The notes below the pieces were generated by a model. It ran no database searches, was not told the DNA's origin, and saw only the letters and a program-made list of their open reading frames with translations. DNA of 7,854 nt, from assembly GCA_030831265.1 (NCBI GenBank), contig JAURLM010000247.1:1-7854 (forward strand), in the 5' to 3' direction. The stretch comes from Chloroflexota bacterium (GTDB lineage Bacteria; Chloroflexota; Dehalococcoidia; Lucifugimonadales; Lucifugimonadaceae). Shown here in pieces: positions 1 through 6,323 of the stretch (position 1 is its first letter; every line of letters starts with the position of its first letter). The position numbers were made by a program, and so were the translations under genes.

Positions 1-1110
1 AGGCCAAACCTCACGCTCGTCTTCATATCTCGGCATCATGCTCCGTCATACTTTGTCGCGCCCGAACTTTTCAGTTCTCGGCTTGAATCTGACCTGCTGA
101 TCGGGTGTTCAGCATCTGGTGTGATTGGTGCTGGCCGTGAAATTGAGGGGCGTCCCGGTGTGGCCGTTGTTGCGGGCGTGATGCCGAAAACCGGTGCACA
201 GCAATTCCATTTCAACCAGGCCGATATGCCTGACGCTGATGCGGCTCCAGACGCGTGGCACAACTTGCTTGGTGTGTCCCCGGACAAGGTGCGAAGCTTC
301 CTGCTGTTCCCTGACCCCTACACTATTCAGCCAGACGCACTTATAGCCGGACTGGACTTCGCCTACCCGAATGCCAACAAGGTTGGTGGGCTTGTCAGCG
401 GCGGCGGTGGTCCCGGCACAAGCGCGCTGTTTACTGACGGCAAGGTTCATCGCTCCGGCGTAACCGGCGTTGCGTTGACCGGTGATGTCTCAGTCGACTC
501 AGTGGTAGCGCAGGCATGTCGCCCAATCGGTCGTCCCATGATCGTTACCGAAGCGCAGGAAAACATGCTGCTCGGCCTCGATGGCGAAAAAGCGTTGAAC
601 GTGCTTCGCAATGTCTTCCAGGGAGCCTCAACCCACAGCCAGAAACTCATTCGCAGGTCAGTGCAACTGGGCATACTCAGTCAGCAAGCTGGCGAATCTG
701 ACGCAAACAGCGAATACGTTGTTCGCAACGTGATTGGCATGATCGAAGAGACCGGAGCGCTGGCTATCGGCGATGTCATTCGGGAAGGCCAGGTCGTACA
801 GTTCCATGTCAGCGACGCCGAGACTGCCGAACAGGAGTTACGGGCTTCGCTTGAGGACTACATCTCGGATGACAATGTGCCGTCATCAGCGCTCATGTTC
901 TCATGTCTAAGTCTCGGAAAACGTCTGCATGGTCAGCCAGACCACGACACAGCGATGTTCCAGGACGTAGTCGCACCGGTGCCGTTGGCCGGATTCTTCT
1001 CGAACGGCGAGATCAGCACCACGGACGGACATACGCGGCTTCACGGCTACACATCCAGCTTCGCAATGTTCCGCGCACGGGCAAGGCAGACCGCACGCGG
1101 CCGGAAGTAA
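1..1110 (+). CDS. FIST-domain protein (FIST_N + FIST_C), 5'-truncated by the window edge
   Basis: The reading frame is open from base 1 without a start codon, so the gene begins outside the window; 369 residues are visible, ending in TAA. FIST proteins are predicted sensory-input proteins thought to bind small ligands such as amino acids. Visible residues 1-43 already match FIST_N, with a beta-strand-rich start and the GCSASGVIG turn at 35-43. Further FIST_N signatures are QACRPIGRPMIVT (about 171-183) and LDGEKAL (about 193-199). FIST_C follows from about residue 225: a VREG-like strand (REGQVVQFHV, about 261-270), a conserved Cys at about 302 in MFSCLSLGKRLHG, then PLAGFFSNGEI and LHGYTSS near the end. 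An internal ATG at 181 and a GTG at 121 are in frame, but the upstream homology excludes them as starts. The Cys loop differs from the usual C-x-x-R-G form. No fused kinase, cyclase or membrane segment is visible. It ends 7 bp from the convergent phosphotransferase. Confidence 0.88.
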   Translation, partial: RPNLTLVFISRHHAPSYFVAPELFSSRLESDLLIGCSASGVIGAGREIEGRPGVAVVAGVMPKTGAQQFHFNQADMPDADAAPDAWHNLLGVSPDKVRSFLLFPDPYTIQPDALIAGLDFAYPNANKVGGLVSGGGGPGTSALFTDGKVHRSGVTGVALTGDVSVDSVVAQACRPIGRPMIVTEAQENMLLGLDGEKALNVLRNVFQGASTHSQKLIRRSVQLGILSQQAGESDANSEYVVRNVIGMIEETGALAIGDVIREGQVVQFHVSDAETAEQELRASLEDYISDDNVPSSALMFSCLSLGKRLHGQPDHDTAMFQDVVAPVPLAGFFSNGEISTTDGHTRLHGYTSSFAMFRARARQTARGRK

Positions 1111-1117
1111 CTGGTCT

Positions 1118-2197
1118 TTACAGCGACTCGACCGCTGCGAGCACTTCCTCGCGATCACACGCGGCAAGGATTCGATTGCTGGTGAAGTCCGTGCGAGCTT
1201 CCATGTTCGCCGCCATAGCTGCGAAGTCCCGGTCGTCAAGAAACAGCATGATCGCCATGTAGTGACACGTGCCGAGGTGCACGTTTCGCGTGAGCGCGTC
1301 TAGCGAATAGCAGGTAATCCCGCGCCTGTTGAGGGCATCGTGATATCCGCGGAGTAGTGCCGGTTGCTGTCGGTGAATCGTTCCCGGTTCGAGCCATGAA
1401 CCGGTCAACTTGGCAACGTCCTTCGCAGGGTTCGCTCTCTCTGCAAGCTGCCAGTCGATGAACACAGGTTCCAGCCCATCAAAGAAGACATTTTCCTGGT
1501 GCATGTCGGCGTGAATCAGTGAGAATGGCCCGGAGTGGAGTGCTTCGTAAAGCCCGGCCAACTGCCGACTCAGCAACTCGCCAATTCGCAGCTGGATTCC
1601 AGACAGCGGATATGCTCCCGAAGCAACCATCCGCGGCCAGGAAGTTGCAAACCGCTCCGTGTTCACCTGGTCGACTCCGGTTTCTGCCGGGTCAGCCAGC
1701 CATTCCATGCCCGCCAATTTGGGGCTGTTCCAGTAGTGAGCGTGCAGCGATGCGAGATGTTCCAACGCCCGTTGTCCTCGCTCGGCAGAGATGTATTCAT
1801 CATCCCCGAACGACTCAAGCGCACCAAGATCCTCGAACACCATTGTGGCCGCACTGGTTTCTGCATCTATCTCCGCCACATACGCACGGGCAGTCGGTAT
1901 CGCGACGTTGTCTGCGACCACACGATGGAACATGGCTTCCCGCCGGTACATGCGAACCGCATCGAGTGTCATCGTATCCAGTCGCGCCTGTAGCGGTAAC
2001 TTCGCCACCAGCGTTCGTGGGCCGTCACCGCTACGCCACTGCAATTCAAGCCGATAAGACTGCGCAAGGTAGCCATTGCCGCCAGCGAGAGGAGTTGCCT
2101 TCACCGACTCGACTTCAGGCAATCCGGTTTGAGCATGCGTGAACAGCCGGTTCAGCGCAGCGGCGGTGATGGATTCCTGTGAAGCGGGTATTAGCAT
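1118..2197 (-). CDS. Phosphotransferase of the APH/CHK (choline- or ecdysteroid-kinase-like) family
   Basis: The 359-aa product has the protein-kinase-like fold of small-molecule kinases. The likely ATP-binding lysine is Lys66 (LVAKLP), with a helix-C glutamate at Glu87 (YRREAMFHR). A hinge-like MVFEDLG lies at 119-125, and the catalytic loop HADMHQEN at 229-236 gives Asp231 as base and Asn236 as metal ligand. The DFG-equivalent is IDWQ with Asp248. The C-terminal helices (about 270-350) resemble the EcKL/CHK and DUF1679 groups more than antibiotic kinases. The substrate cannot be read from sequence; a hydroxylated small molecule, lipid alcohol or choline-like compound is typical. The ATG at 2197 is the first Met in the frame. 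No Shine-Dalgarno is visible, but a TACGAT box ends 7 nt upstream, suggesting a leaderless mRNA. It is divergent from the propeller gene and convergent with the FIST gene. All catalytic residues are present, so it should be active. Resistance to an aminoglycoside or macrolide is possible but not supported. Confidence 0.85.
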   Translation of the reverse strand: MLIPASQESITAAALNRLFTHAQTGLPEVESVKATPLAGGNGYLAQSYRLELQWRSGDGPRTLVAKLPLQARLDTMTLDAVRMYRREAMFHRVVADNVAIPTARAYVAEIDAETSAATMVFEDLGALESFGDDEYISAERGQRALEHLASLHAHYWNSPKLAGMEWLADPAETGVDQVNTERFATSWPRMVASGAYPLSGIQLRIGELLSRQLAGLYEALHSGPFSLIHADMHQENVFFDGLEPVFIDWQLAERANPAKDVAKLTGSWLEPGTIHRQQPALLRGYHDALNRRGITCYSLDALTRNVHLGTCHYMAIMLFLDDRDFAAMAANMEARTDFTSNRILAACDREEVLAAVESL

Positions 2198-2204
2198 GAA
2201 CGCA

Positions 2205-2210
2205 ATCGTA
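2205..2210 (-). promoter_or_regulatory. Candidate -10 box for a leaderless phosphotransferase transcript
   Basis: On the minus strand TACGAT fits the TAnnnT -10 pattern and ends 7 nt before the ATG, so transcription would begin at or next to the start codon. The absence of any purine-rich ribosome-binding site agrees with this. The -35 position (around 2227-2234) has no good TTGACA match. The rest of the 80-bp divergent region (2198-2277) must also hold the promoter of the plus-strand propeller gene, for which I see no convincing hexamer pair. Confidence 0.35.
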
Positions 2211-2277
2211 CACGTAGTGATAAATTGCTCGTCGGGTTAACGTTCGGTGGGTGAACTAACAGGCGGGTGACAACAAT

Positions 2278-3282
2278 ATGCGAATTGGAAGCGGTGAATT
2301 TACATTCGAATGGCAAGAGGATTTTGCGGACATCCCGTACCCGGAAGAAGCCGCCCGCGGCTGGTCACATCACGGCATGGCGTTCTCGAAATCCGGAACC
2401 CTGCTCACGTTCCATCCTGCGCGTTCCACCGTCCTGGAGCTGACGACTGACGGCGGCCTTGTGCGAACGATGGACGTTCCGCTTTCCGAAGCCCACGGCG
2501 TGACTATCTGCACAGATGGAACACGCGAATACCTCTGGTTCGCAGATAACGGCCGTAAGCGGCAGCCTGATCAAGACTATGACTACATCTGGGGACCGAA
2601 AGCAGGGCACACCGTCAAGATGTCGCTTTCCGGTGATATCGAGATGGAGTTGGTCGCACCGGAGCTTCCTATCTACAACCCCGGAACGTTCTCTCCCACG
2701 CAGGTCGCCGTGTGGCAGCGTTCGCAGGGCGGTAATGACGATGTGTGGGTGACTGATGGCTACGGGCAGAATCATATTCACCGCTTCACAGCATCAGGCG
2801 AATATGTTTCCAGTATCGATGGCAATGAAGGAAAGGCCGGTGCTTTCAACACCCCGCACGCAATCTGGATAGACACACGCAACAGCGAGCCTGAGCTTTA
2901 CGTTGCCGATCGCGCGAGTGGCCGAGTGCAGGTCTATTCGCTGGAGGGTGAGTTCAAGCGCAGTTTCGGCGAAGGTTTCATGATTACGCCCAGCGCGTTT
3001 GCGCCATACGGTGATTACCTCGTTGTCGCTGAACTCAATGCCCGGCTGACAATCGTTGACGCCGATGACAGGTTCGTGACGTACCTCGGCGACAACCATG
3101 AAGTCGCGAAAGAGCAGGGCTGGCCGAATATGCTTGACTCACGTGGCATTCCAATGCGTACCAATCGCATTGTCACCGGCAAATTCAATAGCCCGCATGG
3201 ACTGACCACCGATAACGAAGGCAACATCTACGTTTCAGAGTGGCTGATTGGCGGTCGATACATCAAACTGGCAAAGGTGTAA
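2278..3282 (+). CDS. Six-bladed beta-propeller (NHL-type) protein resembling peptidyl-alpha-hydroxyglycine alpha-amidating lyase
   Basis: The 334-aa protein is built of NHL-like blades, for example DVWVTDGYGQNHIHRF (about 155-170), ELYVADRASGRVQVY (about 206-220), a degenerate blade at about 246-270, and NSPHGLTTDNEGNIYVSEW (304-322). Inward-facing His residues recur at the blade start: His73 (EAHGV), His194 (TPHAI) and His307 (SPHGL). With Tyr162 (DGYGQN) and Arg212 (VADR) these match, by my alignment from memory, the Zn-binding His and catalytic Tyr/Arg of rat PAL, which cleaves peptidyl-hydroxyglycine to amide plus glyoxylate. In bacteria such homologues are common and mostly uncharacterised, so the substrate may be different. 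No signal peptide is visible, so it is probably cytoplasmic. The ATG at 2278 is preceded by GGGTGA (2265-2270) at 7-nt spacing, a good ribosome-binding site. The DUF255 gene follows after 35 bp in the same direction, so an operon is likely. Confidence 0.82.
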   Translation: MRIGSGEFTFEWQEDFADIPYPEEAARGWSHHGMAFSKSGTLLTFHPARSTVLELTTDGGLVRTMDVPLSEAHGVTICTDGTREYLWFADNGRKRQPDQDYDYIWGPKAGHTVKMSLSGDIEMELVAPELPIYNPGTFSPTQVAVWQRSQGGNDDVWVTDGYGQNHIHRFTASGEYVSSIDGNEGKAGAFNTPHAIWIDTRNSEPELYVADRASGRVQVYSLEGEFKRSFGEGFMITPSAFAPYGDYLVVAELNARLTIVDADDRFVTYLGDNHEVAKEQGWPNMLDSRGIPMRTNRIVTGKFNSPHGLTTDNEGNIYVSEWLIGGRYIKLAKV

Positions 3283-3317
3283 CCACTTAGCCCGTTATCG
3301 ATGCCGACGGACAGAAA

Positions 3318-5381
3318 ATGTCAAACAGACTCGCCAGCGAAACCAGTCCGTACCTGCTGCAACACAAAGACAACCCCGTGGACTGGTATCCGTGGGGTGA
3401 TGAAGCCTTCGCTCTGGCGCGCGAGACAAACAGGCCGATCATGCTCAGTGTCGGCTATTCAGCGTGTCATTGGTGCCACGTCATGGAACGGGAGTCGTTT
3501 GAGAACCACGAGATAGCTGATCTGATGAACCGGCTGTTTGTGAACATCAAGGTGGACCGGGAAGAACGACCTGATGTTGACTCCATATACATGGCCGCGG
3601 TGCAGGCCATGACCGGCCACGGCGGCTGGCCCATGACGGTGTTCCTGATGCCGGATGGACGACCGTTCTACGGCGGAACTTATTTTCCGAACACAGACCG
3701 CGGTGGCATGCCAGGATTCCCGCGGGTACTGGAAGCAGTATCAGCCGCGTATCACGATCCTGCACAGCGCAGCCAGCTGCTCGGCACGTCATCACAGATC
3801 GTCTCGCATATCGAGTCCATCGCCGCTGTCCGGCACAGCCGTGAACCGCTTAATACCGACATCGTGGACAATGCCGCCCTGGCATTCCAGCGGGAGTTCG
3901 ACCACCGTAACGGTGGCATGGGAACGCAACCGAAATTCCCGCAGCCCATGGCCTACGAACTGCTGCTCCGACACTGGTACCGGACAGGCGATGCCGAGTC
4001 GTTGAAGATGGTCACCGTCACGCTGGAGAAAATGGCACGCGGCGGTATCTACGACCAGTTAGGCGGAGGTTTCGCCCGCTACTCAACAGACAACACGTGG
4101 CTCGTTCCGCATTTCGAAAAAATGCTTTACGACAATGCTCAACTGGTGACGCTCTACTTGCACGCGTGGCAGGCCACCGGCAACCCGCTGTTCCGTCGCA
4201 TCATCGAAGAAACGCTTGCCTATGTGCAGCGCGAGATGACACATTCCGCGGGTGGTTTCTTTTCGGCGCAGGATGCGGATTCTGAAGGCGAAGAAGGCAA
4301 GTTCTATGTCTGGACCCGGGACGAGATTGTCTCGGTGCTTGACTCTGATCTTTCACACATAGCGTGTGCCTACTGGGATGTGCATCCTGACGGCAATTTC
4401 GAGGGTAAGAGCATCTTGAATGTACCGCGTGGCGCGGCTGATGTGGCGACAGAACTTGGTATCACCATTTCTGAACTTGAATCCGCCATCCGTGAAGCAC
4501 GGACAAAGCTGTACCAGGCGCGTGCGAAACGGGTCTGGCCGGGACTTGACGACAAGATTCTCACCTCGTGGAACGCTTTGATGCTGAAGGCGTTCGCTGA
4601 ATGCGGTGCTGCGCTGGGTAAACCCGAATGGGTGGAAGTTGCCCGTAAGAATGCCGATTTCTTGCTGACGAAAATGCACACCAATGGGCGGTTGCATCGC
4701 ACCTGCAAGGCATCCGGCCCGAGCGAAACTACGTCGGCGCGTCTCAACGGGTACCTTGAAGATTACGCACTGCTTTGCGATGCGTTGCTGACGCTTTACG
4801 AATCGACCTTCGAATCGCGCTGGTTTGATGCAGCGAAGTCTTTGGCGAACGAAATGATCGAGCTGTTCTGGTCCGAGGACGATGCGGTGTTCTTCGACAC
4901 CGGTACCGACCATGATGAACTGCTCGTGCGTCCGCGGGACATCTACGACACAGCGTCACCGTCCGGAGGGTCAGCCGCGGCTGTCTCACTTCTCCGTTTG
5001 GCGATATTCACTGGTGAGCCGGACTATCACCGAGGTGCAACGTCATCACTCCGAGCACTTCGTGACCTCATGGTGCGCGCACCGGAGGCTACCGCGAACT
5101 GGATCAATGCAGTTGACCTGTACGCGTACACCGCGCAAGAGATTGTCATCACAGGTGACATGACCGATGCTGCTACACAGGCGTTGATCGAAGTCGCACA
5201 CTCCGGATATCACCCGAACCGGGTTATTGCAGCACAGAGCAGACCTGGTGAAGGTGTTGCGTCACCGCTGCTGGCTGACCGACCAATGGTTGATGGCAAG
5301 CCAACGGCATTTGTCTGCGAAAACTACACCTGTCAACTGCCAGTGACCACGCCTGAAGCATTACGCGCCCAGATGGCATAA
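3318..5381 (+). CDS. DUF255 thioredoxin-domain protein (YyaL / SPATA20 / SSP411 family)
   Basis: The 687-aa length is typical of the full family. Residues 1-160 form a DsbH-like thioredoxin domain, with family start signature SPYLLQHKDNPVDWYPW (10-26), redox motif Cys50-His-Trp-Cys53 and the cis-proline region GGWPMTVFLMPDG (102-114). Residues about 185-650 form an (alpha/alpha)6 barrel like those of N-acylglucosamine 2-epimerases and glycoside hydrolases, with GGIYDQLGGGFARYS (242-256), VPHFEKMLYDNAQL (263-276), FSAQDADSEGEEGKFYVW (315-332) and DDKILTSWNALM (411-422). A C-terminal Cys667/Cys672 pair (CENYTCQLP) is also retained. The biochemical activity of the family is not established; a redox or chaperone role and a carbohydrate-related role have both been suggested. 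No signal peptide is present. The ATG at 3318 has a weak GGA about 6 nt upstream and starts exactly at the conserved N-terminus. It probably shares a transcript with the propeller gene. It is convergent with marR with a 14-bp gap. Confidence 0.95.
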   Translation: MSNRLASETSPYLLQHKDNPVDWYPWGDEAFALARETNRPIMLSVGYSACHWCHVMERESFENHEIADLMNRLFVNIKVDREERPDVDSIYMAAVQAMTGHGGWPMTVFLMPDGRPFYGGTYFPNTDRGGMPGFPRVLEAVSAAYHDPAQRSQLLGTSSQIVSHIESIAAVRHSREPLNTDIVDNAALAFQREFDHRNGGMGTQPKFPQPMAYELLLRHWYRTGDAESLKMVTVTLEKMARGGIYDQLGGGFARYSTDNTWLVPHFEKMLYDNAQLVTLYLHAWQATGNPLFRRIIEETLAYVQREMTHSAGGFFSAQDADSEGEEGKFYVWTRDEIVSVLDSDLSHIACAYWDVHPDGNFEGKSILNVPRGAADVATELGITISELESAIREARTKLYQARAKRVWPGLDDKILTSWNALMLKAFAECGAALGKPEWVEVARKNADFLLTKMHTNGRLHRTCKASGPSETTSARLNGYLEDYALLCDALLTLYESTFESRWFDAAKSLANEMIELFWSEDDAVFFDTGTDHDELLVRPRDIYDTASPSGGSAAAVSLLRLAIFTGEPDYHRGATSSLRALRDLMVRAPEATANWINAVDLYAYTAQEIVITGDMTDAATQALIEVAHSGYHPNRVIAAQSRPGEGVASPLLADRPMVDGKPTAFVCENYTCQLPVTTPEALRAQMA

Positions 5382-5395
5382 GTGCCGATTCGGTA

Positions 5396-5848
5396 TTACT
5401 CAATAATCCTGTCAAGCAGATCAGTAGCCTCTGACACCACCATCAGTTCGAGACGGCGCATGCTCGACAGTATGTCCGCCACGTGCTCCACGCGCCTTCG
5501 CCGACCCTCTTCAAGGATTTCGCGGCCGGATTCTGTGACCGAAACCAGCACCACGCGACCATCTTCTGAATCGCGATCACGCTGAACGTAGTCAAGTTCT
5601 TCCAGGTAGTTAACAATGCGTGTTATCGCCGGAAGCGAAACCATCTCCTGTTCAGCGAGGTCCGTTATCGTCTGTGGTCCCGCATAAGCCAGGATGGATA
5701 GCAGTGAGAGCCGTTCTGGAGTGAGCCCTGATTCTCGATCGGAAATACGCGCCTGTCGCAGCAGATGAACCGCCAGCGTGTGGAGTTGATTGGCGACGCC
5801 ATTGAGCAGGTTGTCCTGCATTCCATCTGGTAGTGGTGGTACTGGCAT
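5396..5848 (-). CDS. MarR-family winged-helix transcriptional regulator
   Basis: The 150-aa protein shows the standard MarR layout. An N-terminal dimerisation helix (about 11-38) is followed by LTPERLSLLSILA (42-54), a helix-turn-helix at about 60-84 (TITDLAEQEMVSLPAITRIVNYLEE), a wing at 91-104 with DSEDGRVVLVSVTESGRE, and long C-terminal dimerisation helices. There is no cysteine in the protein, so OhrR-type thiol sensing is ruled out and a small-molecule ligand or DNA-only control is more likely. The ATG at 5848 has no Shine-Dalgarno; a 13-bp palindrome sits only 5 nt upstream, so binding there would block its own expression. Met10 is a possible alternative start that would keep the whole domain. 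The divergent VOC gene and the pair of palindromes between them suggest the classical autoregulated MarR plus target arrangement. Confidence 0.92.
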   Translation of the reverse strand: MPVPPLPDGMQDNLLNGVANQLHTLAVHLLRQARISDRESGLTPERLSLLSILAYAGPQTITDLAEQEMVSLPAITRIVNYLEELDYVQRDRDSEDGRVVLVSVTESGREILEEGRRRRVEHVADILSSMRRLELMVVSEATDLLDRIIE

Positions 5849-5853
5849 TGTTA

Positions 5854-5866
5854 TTAACAGTGTTAA
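5854..5866. promoter_or_regulatory. MarR operator candidate, site 1 (marR-proximal)
   Basis: TTAACAGTGTTAA is a perfect 6+1+6 inverted repeat centred on base 5860. It lies 5 nt upstream of the marR start codon, overlapping the place where a ribosome-binding site would be. The identical 13-mer recurs at 5889-5901, 35 bp away (a little over three helical turns). Palindromes of this size and position are typical of MarR-family self-repression sites; that this MarR binds it is inferred. Confidence 0.75.
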
Positions 5867-5883
5867 CTAATGAGGCTTATCGT

Positions 5884-5901
5884 CACTGTTAACAGTGTTA
5901 A
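5884..5901. promoter_or_regulatory. MarR operator candidate, site 2 (composite, overlapping palindromes)
   Basis: This 18-bp element contains the perfect 14-bp palindrome CACTGTTAACAGTG (5884-5897), overlapped by the same 13-bp TTAACAGTGTTAA palindrome (5889-5901) as in site 1. There are therefore three half-sites, CACTGTTAA, TTAACAGTG and TGTTAA, in 18 bp, which could hold a dimer in two alternative registers. It sits just upstream of a TAGACT box and so could control the divergent VOC gene. Confidence 0.72.
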
Positions 5902-5902
5902 G

Positions 5903-5908
5903 TAGACT
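5903..5908 (+). promoter_or_regulatory. Weak candidate -10 box for the VOC/glyoxalase transcript
   Basis: TAGACT fits TAnnnT and begins 2 bp after operator site 2. With this -10, site 2 would fill the spacer between -35 and -10, an effective place for repression. No convincing -35 hexamer is present around 5879-5886, so the call is tentative. Confidence 0.25.
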
Positions 5909-5940
5909 GGCGTTTTCGTGCAAGATGAGGCCAATGCTGG

Positions 5941-6213
5941 ATGGGAGGATTCTGTATAAGCACGAATAGCATCTTGCAGTCGATAGGGCAGATTCACATT
6001 AGAGTCAGTGACATCGACCGTGCTGCCGAGTTCTACCGTGACACGCTCGGTATGGCCTTCCTGTTCCAGGTTCCCGGCCAGCCTATGGCGTTTTTTCAGC
6101 GCGGTGATATCCGCCTGTACCTCGGTGTCCCGGAAACTGAGGAGTTTTGGTCGAAATCAATTCACTACTACCGGGTTGCAGACAAAGACACCGCGTTCAA
6201 CACTGACGGGTAG
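5941..6213 (+). pseudogene. VOC-superfamily (glyoxalase/bleomycin-resistance fold) protein, C-terminally truncated, probably decaying
   Basis: The frame encodes 90 residues. From about residue 11 (ILQSIGQIHIRVSDIDRAAEFY) it matches the first beta-alpha-beta-beta-beta module of VOC proteins, including FYRDTLGMAFLF and the opening of the second module at about 76-85 (HYYRVADKDTAF). A complete two-module VOC protein has about 120-130 residues and ends in an F-x-D-P-D-G-N strand. Here a TAG at 6211 cuts the second module. The possible metal ligand His19 (QIHIRV) is present but the ligands expected in the second module are missing. The start is doubtful: ATG 5941 has only GAGG (5927-5930) 10 nt upstream. 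A strong GGGAGG (5943-5948) sits 7 nt before the in-frame codon ATA at 5956, suggesting a lost start codon. It is divergent from marR and is the presumed target of its operators. A short functional single-module protein cannot be excluded. Confidence 0.6.
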
Positions 6214-6320
6214 AACACTACTGGTGTCAACCCGTACTCACCTTTGGGATTTGACCCCATCCGATCCGGGCATCTGCCACTGAGAATCAAGCAATACGCA
6301 GAGCGTAAAGCGGGATTCCA
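6214..6320 (+). other. Non-coding stretch after the VOC stop; possible remnant of its 3' half
   Basis: If the TAG at 6211 were a sense codon, the same frame would stay open to a TGA at 6322-6324, giving 127 codons, the usual VOC length. That TGA overlaps the GTGATG start region of the lipoprotein. The translated residues after the TAG do not resemble a VOC C-terminus. In the +1 frame (6239-6271) the residues HLWDLTPSDPG keep the spacing of the VOC motif LW-x5-DP-x-G, which would suggest a frameshifted, decayed second module. No hairpin terminator is visible here. Confidence 0.35.
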
Positions 6321-6323
6321 GTG

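Noticed and set aside
1519..2142. Long plus-strand open frame (207 codons) opposite the phosphotransferase gene
   Set aside because: Its translation is low-complexity, rich in Arg, Pro and Ser with no family pattern, while the minus-strand frame shows all kinase motifs. It is an antisense shadow.
1118..2197. Aminoglycoside resistance kinase
   Set aside because: The catalytic loop is shared with all APH-fold kinases, but the C-terminal half resembles CHK/EcKL kinases and nothing nearby suggests a resistance cassette.
4353..4913. Minus-strand open frame of 186 codons inside the DUF255 gene
   Set aside because: It is fully covered by a well-conserved gene on the other strand and has no recognisable domain or ribosome-binding site.
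5386..5394. CCGATTCGG palindrome between the DUF255 and marR genes as a bidirectional terminator
   Set aside because: The 4-bp arms have a 1-nt loop that cannot form a stable hairpin, and there is no T run on either side.
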